Below the pieces are notes generated by a model. The model was not told where the DNA came from. It searched no databases and worked only from the letters and a program-made list of their open reading frames with translations. DNA of 64,000 nt from an uncultured Bacteroidales bacterium (lineage in GTDB: Bacteria > Bacteroidota > Bacteroidia > Bacteroidales > P3). The stretch's first letter is position 1, and each line of letters begins with the position of its first letter. A program made the position numbers and the translations under genes. The stretch is from NCBI GenBank assembly GCA_900316515.1, contig ONDE01000005.1, positions 62,001-126,000 on the forward strand, written 5' to 3'. This document shows, piece by piece, positions 42,016 through 49,489 of this stretch.

Positions 42016-42408
42016 TTATCGTCCACTAACGGTAACACGCCTCATGCCTTTCTTTAGGTCATATTCTCCAAAATTAATCAAAAGAGCCTCTTCTTGTCCT
42101 AATAACTTCAAGTATGTTCTTAATTGCTTGTAGTGAATATCCTTTATCTCCTCCACCGATTTCAATTCCACAATCAACGCATCCTCCACCAATAGATCCA
42201 TCCTCAAGTCATCTCCTATCTTGACACCTTTGTACATTATGTCAATGGGGACCTGTGATTCCACCTTCAAGTCTCGCAAAGTCAGTTCTTGCACCATCGC
42301 TTTTTCGTACACCGATTCCAACAAACCAGGTCCGAAATGGTTGTAAACCTCCATAGCAGCACCGCGCACCTCATACATCAAATCGTACATCAAATCGTGC
42401 GACAGCAT
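42016..42408 (-). CDS. GxxExxY protein
   Basis: A 130-residue protein with the eponymous motif in FGPGLLESVYEKAM and a PD-(D/E)XK-like core: GDDLRMDLLVEDALIVELKSV followed by YKQLRTYLKLL and LLINFG. Proteins of this family are thought to be nuclease-like, but no function is proven. The gene is bounded by imperfect inverted repeats (41961-41997 and 42409-42455) and separates unrelated genes, suggesting an inserted cassette. Confidence 0.88.
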   Translation of the reverse strand: MLSHDLMYDLMYEVRGAAMEVYNHFGPGLLESVYEKAMVQELTLRDLKVESQVPIDIMYKGVKIGDDLRMDLLVEDALIVELKSVEEIKDIHYKQLRTYLKLLGQEEALLINFGEYDLKKGMRRVTVSGR

Positions 42409-42455
42409 AATTTACGAGATTTACTAGATTTCGTGAGCCGAAGGCGAGCAGGAGA
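42409..42455. repeat. Inverted repeat, right of the GxxExxY gene
   Basis: Starts AATTTACGAGATTTAC and ends GCAGGAGA; counterpart of 41961-41997 on the opposite strand. Confidence 0.8.
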
Positions 42456-42474
42456 ATAATGATTTACCGAGCCT

Positions 42475-43200
42475 TTAGTAGTTGCGCCAGTTGCGGAAAC
42501 GCAGGTTGAAGACGCCGAAGAAGGCCTCCTTGAAGATCTTCATGCTCATCTTGCTGACGCCAAGCACGCGGTCGGTGAAGATGATGGGCACCTCGTAGAC
42601 CTTGAAGCCCAGGCGTGTGGCGGTATACTTCATCTCTATCTGGAAGGCGTAGCCGACGAACTTCACCTTGTCGAACTTCATCTTCTCGAGCACACGGCGG
42701 CTCCAGCAGACGAAGCCCGCGGTGGCGTCGCACACTCTCATGCCGGTGACGATGCGCACATATTTCGAGGCGAAATAGCTCATCATTAAGCGGCCCATGG
42801 GCCAGTTGACAACACTGATCTTGCCGTCGACATATCGGCTGCCCACCACCACGTCGCCCTTGCCCGTCGAGCAGGCGTCGTAGAGGCGTATGAGGTCGTC
42901 GGGGTTGTGGCTGAAGTCGGCGTCCATCTCGATCATATAGTCGTAACCGTGCTCGTTGCCCCAGCGCATACCCTCTAGATAGGCGGTGCCGAGGCCCAGC
43001 TTGCCCTTGCGTTCCACGATGAACAGACGGTTGGGAAACTCCTGCATCAGCCGTTTCACAATGTCGGCAGTGCCATCGGGCGAGTTGTCTTCTATGATGA
43101 GCATATCGAACTCTTTAGGCAACGAGAACACCTTGCGTATGATAGCCTCTATGTTCTCTTTCTCGTTGTAAGTGGGTGTTATAACAAGTGTATCTGACAT
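42475..43200 (-). CDS. Polyprenol-phosphate mannosyltransferase-like GT2 glycosyltransferase
   Basis: A 241-residue GT2 enzyme like dolichol-phosphate mannose synthase: VITPTYNEKENIEAII, IIEDNSPDGTADIV, GTAYLEGMRWG and MDADFSHNPDDL (DxD), then GSRYVDG and FQIEMKYTATRLGFKVYEVPI. There are no C-terminal membrane helices. It would load a sugar on undecaprenyl phosphate for glycan or glycoprotein assembly. The frame opens at 43266, but ATG 43200 gives the family N-terminus and lies 26 nt after a TATCTTTG box. Confidence 0.92.
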   Translation of the reverse strand: MSDTLVITPTYNEKENIEAIIRKVFSLPKEFDMLIIEDNSPDGTADIVKRLMQEFPNRLFIVERKGKLGLGTAYLEGMRWGNEHGYDYMIEMDADFSHNPDDLIRLYDACSTGKGDVVVGSRYVDGKISVVNWPMGRLMMSYFASKYVRIVTGMRVCDATAGFVCWSRRVLEKMKFDKVKFVGYAFQIEMKYTATRLGFKVYEVPIIFTDRVLGVSKMSMKIFKEAFFGVFNLRFRNWRNY

Positions 43201-43225
43201 ATCTGTAAAACTATTAATTGCGGTG

Positions 43226-43233
43226 CAAAGATA
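43226..43233 (-). promoter_or_regulatory. -7 element of the glycosyltransferase gene
   Basis: TATCTTTG on the minus strand, 25 nt before ATG 43200. Confidence 0.6.
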
Positions 43234-43316
43234 CAACTTTTTCCCGACATACGAAAAAATATACAATAAAAAGGGCTTATTGTCGTTAGTATCAACACCA
43301 AATAGAAGATATCGGC

Positions 43317-44237
43317 ATGAAGCATATATTTGTTGTCAACCCAATGGCCGGAGGTCACGACAGCAGTGAAACGATAACAAGGTCATTGGCAAGATTGACC
43401 GTAGAAAACGAGATATACACGACACGTGGTCCGCGCGATGCCACGCACTTCGTTGCCGAACGTCTGAACCAAAGCGGCGGTGAGCCGCTGCGCTTCTACT
43501 CCTGCGGTGGCGACGGCACCCTCAACGAGGTCGTCAGTGGCATAATGCAGTCGTTCATCATTCATCATTCATCATTCAACACTGAAGTGGCCTGCTTCCC
43601 CTGTGGCAGCGGCGACGACTTCGTGCGCTACTGGCCCGAATCCGATTTCCGCAATATCCAAGCGCTGGTCAACGGCACCGCGGTGCCTGTCGACGTGATG
43701 CGCCTGGGCGACCGCTACTGTGTGAATACCCTCAACTACGGCTTCGAGGCCGCCGTGTGCCACACTATGGCTGCGGTGCGCCGCGTGCCTGTTTTGGGTG
43801 GCCCGATGGCCTACACCACAGGCATCGTGGCAAGCCTGGCCACCGGACGCCACAACCGCTGCCGTGTGACGGTAGACGGCGAGGTGTGGATCGACGGCGA
43901 AGTGCTGCTGCTCTCGGTAGCCAACGGCCAGTATGCCGGCGGCGGCTACCACTGCGCCCCGCGCGCCATCAACGACGATGGTCTGCTCGAGGTAATGGCC
44001 GTCAAACCAATGTCTATTCCGCGCTTCGCACAGTTGATAAAATACTATAAGAACGGCGAGTTGCTCGACCGCGAAGAATTGCGCCCGCTGCTGAGCTACC
44101 GCCGAGGAAAACACATAACCATCGACCCGCTGGCCGATTCGTACGTAGCCACCGACGGCGAGATAGTGCCCGGCTGCCATTTCGATGTGCTATGCCTGCA
44201 ACGCGCCATCAATGTTGTCTTACCAACCAACAACTAA
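43317..44237 (+). CDS. Diacylglycerol/sphingoid-base kinase family protein (YegS/LCB5-like)
   Basis: A 306-residue lipid kinase: HIFVVNPMAGGHDS (nucleotide-binding start), YSCGGDGTLNEVVSG (GGDGT motif) and ACFPCGSGDDFVRYW. Between the GGDGT helix and the next strand the sequence MQSFIIHHSSFNT is encoded by a TTCATCA heptamer run (43555-43578) and looks like an expansion inside a surface loop. It would phosphorylate a diacylglycerol, ceramide or sphingoid lipid; Bacteroidales do make sphingolipids. The CPA2 antiporter starts 9 bp downstream. Confidence 0.9.
   Translation: MKHIFVVNPMAGGHDSSETITRSLARLTVENEIYTTRGPRDATHFVAERLNQSGGEPLRFYSCGGDGTLNEVVSGIMQSFIIHHSSFNTEVACFPCGSGDDFVRYWPESDFRNIQALVNGTAVPVDVMRLGDRYCVNTLNYGFEAAVCHTMAAVRRVPVLGGPMAYTTGIVASLATGRHNRCRVTVDGEVWIDGEVLLLSVANGQYAGGGYHCAPRAINDDGLLEVMAVKPMSIPRFAQLIKYYKNGELLDREELRPLLSYRRGKHITIDPLADSYVATDGEIVPGCHFDVLCLQRAINVVLPTNN
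43555..43578. repeat. TTCATCA heptamer run inside a coding sequence
   Basis: Three complete 7-bp units plus TTCA in the lipid-kinase gene; the same word (as TGATGAA) forms the intergenic array at 12126-12270. Confidence 0.95.
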
Positions 44238-44246
44238 CCACACCTC

Positions 44247-46505
44247 ATGGAAAGTCTCCCCTCAATATTCATGGACCTGGCGCTGATTCTCGTCACCGCC
44301 GGCGTCATCACCGTCATCTTCAAGTGGCTCAAGCAGCCCCTCGTGCTCGGCTACATCCTCGCGGGCTTCTTCATAGGCCCCTATTTCAAGTGGTTCCCCG
44401 TAATCACCGACCCCTCCAACGTCCACGTCTGGAGCGACATCGGTATCGTCTTCCTCATGTTCGCCCTCGGTCTCGAGTTCAGCATCAAGAAGCTCAAGAA
44501 AGTGGGCGCCACGGGAGCCATCACAGCCTTCACCGAGCTCGCCATCATGTTCCTCATCGGCAACACCGTGGGCCACCTCATAGGCTTCTCCTCGATGGAC
44601 TGCATCTTCCTCGGCTGCATGATGAGCATCTCGTCAACGGCTATCATCATCAAGAGTTTCGACGACCTCAAGCTCAAGCAGCAGAAATACACCTCCACCG
44701 TCACCGCCGTCCTCGTCGTCGAGGACCTCATCGCCGTCCTGCTCCTCGTGGTGCTCTCCACCATCTCCGTCAGCCGCACCTTCGACGGCGGCCAGTTGGC
44801 TATGAGCATGGTCAAGCTCGTCTTCTTCCTCATCGTGTGGTTTGTCTTCGGCATCTACCTCATACCCACCTTCCTGCGTTGGATGCGCAAATACATGACC
44901 GAGGAGACCCTGCTGCTTGTCGCCGTGGGTCTTTGCTTCGCCATGGTTGTCCTTGCCGCCAAAGCCGGTTTCTCCACTGCCCTTGGCGCTTTTGTCATGG
45001 GTGCCATCCTCGCCGAGACCATCGAGGCCGATGTCATCCACCGCCTAATCACACCCTTGAAAAACCTCTTCAGCGCCGTATTCTTTGTCTCGGTGGGCAT
45101 GCTTATCCAACCTGCCGTGCTAGGCCAGCACTGGCTCACGGTGCTCATCATCGCTGCCAGCATCATCCTTTTCAAGAGCCTTGCCGCCACCACTGGTGTG
45201 CTGCTCAGCGGCAAGCCTTTGAAGACCGCCGTGCAGAGTGGTTTCTGCTTCTGTCAAATCGGCGAGTTCTCCTTCATCATAGCAGGCTTGGGCTTGAGTT
45301 ACGGCGTCATCGACCAGAACCTCTACCCCATCATCGTCTCAGTCTCCATCCTCACCACTTTCGTAACCCCATACATGATCAAAGGCGCCACGCCCTTCTA
45401 CAACTGGCTGGAGCCGCGTCTGTCAGACAAATTCAAGAAACACCTTGAGCACTATAGCGAGCACGCTTTCGGCGACGACGCCGACAAGGCCGCACTGCCA
45501 CTCTTCGTCCGCAAGCAACTCACCGGTATCCTGCTACATGGCGTTATCCTTGCTGCCATAGTCCTGCTCTCACTGAGCTTGCTGCGACCTTTCCTCGACA
45601 AACTCATCGGCGAGATAGGCATACCACAGATCTGGAGCCGACTTATCGGTCTCGTCGGCACGTTAGTCATCATGGCGCCCTTCCTGTGGGCTGTCTCCGT
45701 GAAAAATGTCAGCCACAAGAAAATACGCGAGCTCTTCGACACCTACCGCTTCTCGCAGGCCGTCATAATCCCCCTTTTCGTCCTCCGTTACTTTGTAGCT
45801 CTCTTCGCCGTGGGTGCCGTAATAGCAGGCTATGTCGACATCGCCGTTGGCTTCCTCATGGTGCTTGCCATCATCGTCGTTGCTGTGGTGCTCTTCTCGC
45901 GCAAAGCCGATGGTTTCTACAGCCGTATTGAAGAAAGCTTCACCAAGAACTTCAACTCCCGCCAGGCACAAGCCTCCTTTCACATTCCCAAAGGCATGGA
46001 GAACGACTTCGCCATGGAACGTATACGTATGACCGCCGCTTCGCCGCTGGCCGGCAAGACCCTTGCTCAAAACCAGTTGCGCGAACGCTACGGAGCCAAC
46101 ATCGTTACCATTGAGCGTGGCGATGACATCATAGACATGCCCAGCAAAGACCAGATTCTGATGCCAGCCGATGTGCTCACTGTCATCGGCACCGAAGACC
46201 AAGTCAGTGCCATACGTGCCGACATAGAGAAGGAAGCCGACATGCTGGTGCACGATCACTCGGACCACGAGATGCACATGTATCGCTACCATGTCGAGGC
46301 CGGTGGTCCTCTGTGTGGTTTGCCAATTAGCGCCTCGGCCTTGGCCACCAAGCACCACGCCATGGTCATAGCCATAGAGCGTAACGGGCAACGTATTGTA
46401 AATCCCAACCGCCACATCGTCTTCCAGCACGACGACCTCATCTGGTTTGTCAGTCCCGACGAACTCACCCTCACCGGCTTCGAAAAGAAAATGGTCGAGA
46501 TTTAG
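44247..46505 (+). CDS. Monovalent cation:proton antiporter (CPA2/KefB-like) with TrkA_C domains
   Basis: A 752-residue protein. The first 390 residues form a Na+/H+-exchanger-type membrane domain (QPLVLGYILAGFFIGPY, DIGIVFLMFALGLEFSI, STAIIIKSF, AKAGFSTALGAFVMGAILAET). A second membrane portion with three or four helices follows (about 425-545), then two TrkA_C/RCK_C-like regulatory domains: around 585-660 (AGKTLAQNQLRERYGANIVTI) and 675-750 (LCGLPISASALATKHHAMVI). No NAD-binding RCK_N domain is seen. It likely exchanges K+ or Na+ for H+ in the inner membrane. The transcript ends before the BspA-like leader. Confidence 0.9.
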   Translation: MESLPSIFMDLALILVTAGVITVIFKWLKQPLVLGYILAGFFIGPYFKWFPVITDPSNVHVWSDIGIVFLMFALGLEFSIKKLKKVGATGAITAFTELAIMFLIGNTVGHLIGFSSMDCIFLGCMMSISSTAIIIKSFDDLKLKQQKYTSTVTAVLVVEDLIAVLLLVVLSTISVSRTFDGGQLAMSMVKLVFFLIVWFVFGIYLIPTFLRWMRKYMTEETLLLVAVGLCFAMVVLAAKAGFSTALGAFVMGAILAETIEADVIHRLITPLKNLFSAVFFVSVGMLIQPAVLGQHWLTVLIIAASIILFKSLAATTGVLLSGKPLKTAVQSGFCFCQIGEFSFIIAGLGLSYGVIDQNLYPIIVSVSILTTFVTPYMIKGATPFYNWLEPRLSDKFKKHLEHYSEHAFGDDADKAALPLFVRKQLTGILLHGVILAAIVLLSLSLLRPFLDKLIGEIGIPQIWSRLIGLVGTLVIMAPFLWAVSVKNVSHKKIRELFDTYRFSQAVIIPLFVLRYFVALFAVGAVIAGYVDIAVGFLMVLAIIVVAVVLFSRKADGFYSRIEESFTKNFNSRQAQASFHIPKGMENDFAMERIRMTAASPLAGKTLAQNQLRERYGANIVTIERGDDIIDMPSKDQILMPADVLTVIGTEDQVSAIRADIEKEADMLVHDHSDHEMHMYRYHVEAGGPLCGLPISASALATKHHAMVIAIERNGQRIVNPNRHIVFQHDDLIWFVSPDELTLTGFEKKMVEI

Positions 46506-46544
46506 GCCCACATCATACATCTTCCATCATACATCATACATTTT

Positions 46545-46575
46545 TTTGCCAGTTCGATAATTCTTCGTATTTTTG
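46545..46575 (+). promoter_or_regulatory. Promoter of the structured leader and BspA-like gene
   Basis: TTTG (46545-46548), 19 nt, TATTTTTG (46568-46575). The coding start is 230 nt downstream, far longer than other leaders in the window. Confidence 0.78.
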
Positions 46576-46581
46576 CAGCGA

Positions 46582-46805
46582 CAAATAAACGGATACTACT
46601 ATGTAGAAAACAAGGATAGTTAAACGATATTGAGCTAACCGCCCATTGTTCTCGTCTGTAAATTCTGGTAAAATTGACGCACTGAGAATAAGTTTGCGGA
46701 GAGTTCACGCTTGGGCGTGAATTATTCTGTCGCTTATCAAGTGCAAGGTTTACCAGAGCCCACAGACTGATAAGAGATAACAAAGAATAATTAACGCCTT
46801 TTCTT
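46582..46805 (+). promoter_or_regulatory. Candidate structured leader RNA (possible cis-regulatory element)
   Basis: Five helices nest perfectly: GTCTGT 46654-46659 with ACAGAC 46762-46767; CTGGTAAA 46665-46672 with TTTACCAG 46749-46756; GCACT 46679-46683 with AGTGC 46740-46744; AGAATAA 46685-46691 with TTATTCT 46722-46728; and TTCACGC 46704-46710 with GCGTGAA 46715-46721 around a TTGG loop. Competing pairings exist: AATTATTC 46720-46727 with GAATAATT 46785-46792 just before the start codon, and CTTATC 46733-46738 with GATAAG 46769-46774. I do not recognise a known riboswitch class. It could also be a free-standing small RNA, but I see no terminator before the ATG at 46806. Confidence 0.6.
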
Positions 46806-49244
46806 ATGAAACGCATAATAACAATCTTTGCCGCTATAGTGATGGCAGTATCAATGCCTGATTTGGCAAATGCATATGATTTTTCGGCAGTGACCCCAAG
46901 TGGGCAAACGATATATTATAACCTGATAGGGAACTATGCAGTTGTGACATATCAGCTCAGTTCCACTCCTCGCTACAACAATATGTCTGGGGATTTAATA
47001 ATTCCTTCTTCTGTGATGTACAATGGAATAAGCTATAATGTAAAAGGTATTGGTTATGCTGCTTTTGGAGGGTGCAGTGGATTGACATCCGTAACAGTAC
47101 CAAACACGGTTAATATAATTGAGGACTACGCTTTTGCAAGCTGTTATGGGTTGACTAATATTTATCTTGGAGACTCTTTGAATACAATTGGAGATAACGC
47201 ATTTGGTGCATGCGCGGGGTTGACTTCAATAGTACTTCCAAATACTTTGAATAGTATTGGAAATGCTGTTTTTGTAAATTGCACAAGTTTAGAATCAGTA
47301 ATCATCGGATCAGGTATTACAATAATTAGTCGGTCTGCATTTTCTGGTTGTAGTAGTCTTGGTGTTGTAGAAATGCCAAACACAATTACTAACATAAAAG
47401 CTTATGCTTTTAATAATTGCGCTAGTTTAAATAGAATTACACTTCCAGAATCTTTAATTGATATTGATTCAAATGCTTTCAATAACTGCACAACTCTTGA
47501 CTCTGTTTTAATTCCCAGTGCGGTAACATCAATAAAGTATTCCGTTTTTCATGGATGCTCTAATTTATCATATATTTCCTTGCCAATTTCTCTTTCTCAG
47601 ATAGGAGTATGTGCTTTTGAAAACTGTACCGGTTTAACTTCGGTCTCGTTGCCTGACTCGGTCACGCTAATTGATAACTATGCATTTGTGGGTTGCACAA
47701 ATATTGATTCAATATATGCTGGTTCTTCTCTTATCAGTATTGGTGGTAGTGCATTTTCGGGGTGCACAAGATTAAAGCACATAACACTTCCACATTCATT
47801 ATCCACAATTGGTGCACGTGCATTTAAGAACTGCGATAGTTTATCTTATGTAGAAATACCTGCTTCTGTTACTTCTATCGGTGATTACGCTTTTGGTCCC
47901 TGCATAAGCCTGAGATCCATTGTGATTCCCAACTCAGTTACCAGCTTGGGATTATATGCATTTGACGGATGCTCTAACCTGACATATGTGACATTGGGGA
48001 ACTCGTTGACACAGATAAAAAATGGTACTTTCCGCAATTGCTCTTCTATTGCACAAATAGTATCACACTCTATCGTTGCCCCAACCTTGGGATACCAACC
48101 TTTTAATGGAGTTTCAACAACAGCAAATATTATAATCCCTTGTGGGAGTTTATCGTCTTATTCTAACCGATGGGGCTCTTCAGGGTTTACTAACTTTATT
48201 GAAAGACCATATAGTATTACTGCAACATCCTCTGATACGACTAAAGGGCATGTCATAATTACCGAAGAACCCAACTGTCAGTCATCTGAGAGTATAATCT
48301 ATGCAGAGGGTATTAATTGCAATTATTTTGTCTATTGGAGCGATGGAGATACAACAAATCCAAGAACTATTATACTGACTTCAGACACAATTATCACTGC
48401 ATTATTTATGCCTAATGTGGAGTATATCTATGATACCGTTAATAATTATATTCACGACACAGCAATAGTTACTGACACATTAATATTTACAGAGTATGTG
48501 CCAGTGCACGACACCACCTATGTCGATGTCTTCGTGCACGATACCACCTACATTGACATCCACGACACTACCTACATCGATGTTTACGTACATGACACCA
48601 CGATATTGGTCGATACCGTGACGGAATATGTACCAGTACACGACACAACCTACATTGATGTCTTCGTGCACGACACCACGATATTGGTCGACACCGTGAC
48701 AGAGTATGTACCAGTGCATGACACCACATACATCGACGTTCCGGTGCATGATACCACCTACATCGATGTCTATGTGCATGACACCACAATAATCAATGTG
48801 CCGGTACACGACACCACCTACGTTGACGTCTTCGTGCATGACACCACGGTGGTGACCGACACGCTGATACAGATAGACACCGTGATACATACCGACACGG
48901 TGGTGATGACGCAGTACGACACCGTCATACTGTATGACACCATCATACTCTACGACACCATCATCATCTACGACACCATCTATATCACCGACCAGGGTAT
49001 CGGCGACGTGCAGAATGGCGGCGCCAAGGTCTATGCCACAGGGCGCCAGATAGTGGTGGAGAGCGCCAATGGCGACGACCTGCCCGAGGTAAGGGTGTAC
49101 GACGTGGTGGGACGACTGCTGGAGTCGAGCCTCTCGACCAACGCAAGCCGCCAGCCCGTCTACCGCTTCATAGCCCCTGCCACAGGCGCCTATATGGTGA
49201 AGATCGGCGACTGGCCGGCACGCAAGGTCGTGGTGGTACGATAG
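46806..49244 (+). CDS. BspA-type leucine-rich-repeat surface protein, type IX substrate
   Basis: An 812-residue protein: signal peptide (KRIITIFAAIVMAVSMPDLANA), about 15 BspA-type LRR_5 units of 22-24 residues from about 75 to 425 (consensus AFxxCxxLTSVxLPNSVTxIG), a short domain with GHVIITEEPNC, then a stalk of about 190 residues of VHDTTYIDV-type units, and a sorting domain (VRVYDVVGRLLES, TGAYMVKIGDWPARKVVVVR). The LRR half is clearly richer in A+T than the stalk and sorting domain, so the gene looks mosaic. BspA-like repeats bind host or bacterial surfaces in relatives. A 230-nt structured leader precedes it. Confidence 0.9.
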   Translation: MKRIITIFAAIVMAVSMPDLANAYDFSAVTPSGQTIYYNLIGNYAVVTYQLSSTPRYNNMSGDLIIPSSVMYNGISYNVKGIGYAAFGGCSGLTSVTVPNTVNIIEDYAFASCYGLTNIYLGDSLNTIGDNAFGACAGLTSIVLPNTLNSIGNAVFVNCTSLESVIIGSGITIISRSAFSGCSSLGVVEMPNTITNIKAYAFNNCASLNRITLPESLIDIDSNAFNNCTTLDSVLIPSAVTSIKYSVFHGCSNLSYISLPISLSQIGVCAFENCTGLTSVSLPDSVTLIDNYAFVGCTNIDSIYAGSSLISIGGSAFSGCTRLKHITLPHSLSTIGARAFKNCDSLSYVEIPASVTSIGDYAFGPCISLRSIVIPNSVTSLGLYAFDGCSNLTYVTLGNSLTQIKNGTFRNCSSIAQIVSHSIVAPTLGYQPFNGVSTTANIIIPCGSLSSYSNRWGSSGFTNFIERPYSITATSSDTTKGHVIITEEPNCQSSESIIYAEGINCNYFVYWSDGDTTNPRTIILTSDTIITALFMPNVEYIYDTVNNYIHDTAIVTDTLIFTEYVPVHDTTYVDVFVHDTTYIDIHDTTYIDVYVHDTTILVDTVTEYVPVHDTTYIDVFVHDTTILVDTVTEYVPVHDTTYIDVPVHDTTYIDVYVHDTTIINVPVHDTTYVDVFVHDTTVVTDTLIQIDTVIHTDTVVMTQYDTVILYDTIILYDTIIIYDTIYITDQGIGDVQNGGAKVYATGRQIVVESANGDDLPEVRVYDVVGRLLESSLSTNASRQPVYRFIAPATGAYMVKIGDWPARKVVVVR
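48490..48880 (+). repeat. Coding minisatellite (HDTTY stalk)
   Basis: Roughly 30-bp units encoding VPVHDTTYID and VFVHDTTILV with longer 75-bp repeats that include LVDTVTEY. Units are in frame and differ by synonymous changes. Confidence 0.9.
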
Positions 49245-49392
49245 ATAGATATAACTACCCTCGAGTAACTCTCACCTAGGTCTCACCTAACTCTCACTCA
49301 GTTTCGGTTGAAAGTCACCATTCCTTCCTCCTCCCCACTGACCACATTCGTCTTATCTCCGAATAAAATCACATTAGCGAAAAACTCCTACC

Positions 49393-49429
49393 AAAAAGAA
49401 AGCCCCCGCGATGCGGGGGCTTTCTTTTT
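49393..49429 (+). terminator. Strong terminator after the BspA-like gene
   Basis: AAAGAAAGCCCCCGC, loop GAT, GCGGGGGCTTTCTTTTT: a 15-bp stem with a U tract. Confidence 0.92.
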
Positions 49430-49489
49430 GCTCCCCACACAATAAAAGCGGCGTTTCGGTGTTTATTATGGCATAAATGTAATAACGCG

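Noticed and set aside
46582..46805. Assignment of the leader as 6S RNA, hammerhead ribozyme or TPP riboswitch
   Set aside because: No central bubble with a recognisable 6S pattern, no CUGAUGA/GAAA hammerhead core, and no paired TPP boxes; a downstream coding start without a terminator favours a leader.
48490..48880. Regular repeats that resemble a CRISPR array
   Set aside because: Repeats are contiguous, in frame and degenerate, with no unique spacers and no cas genes; they encode the protein stalk.
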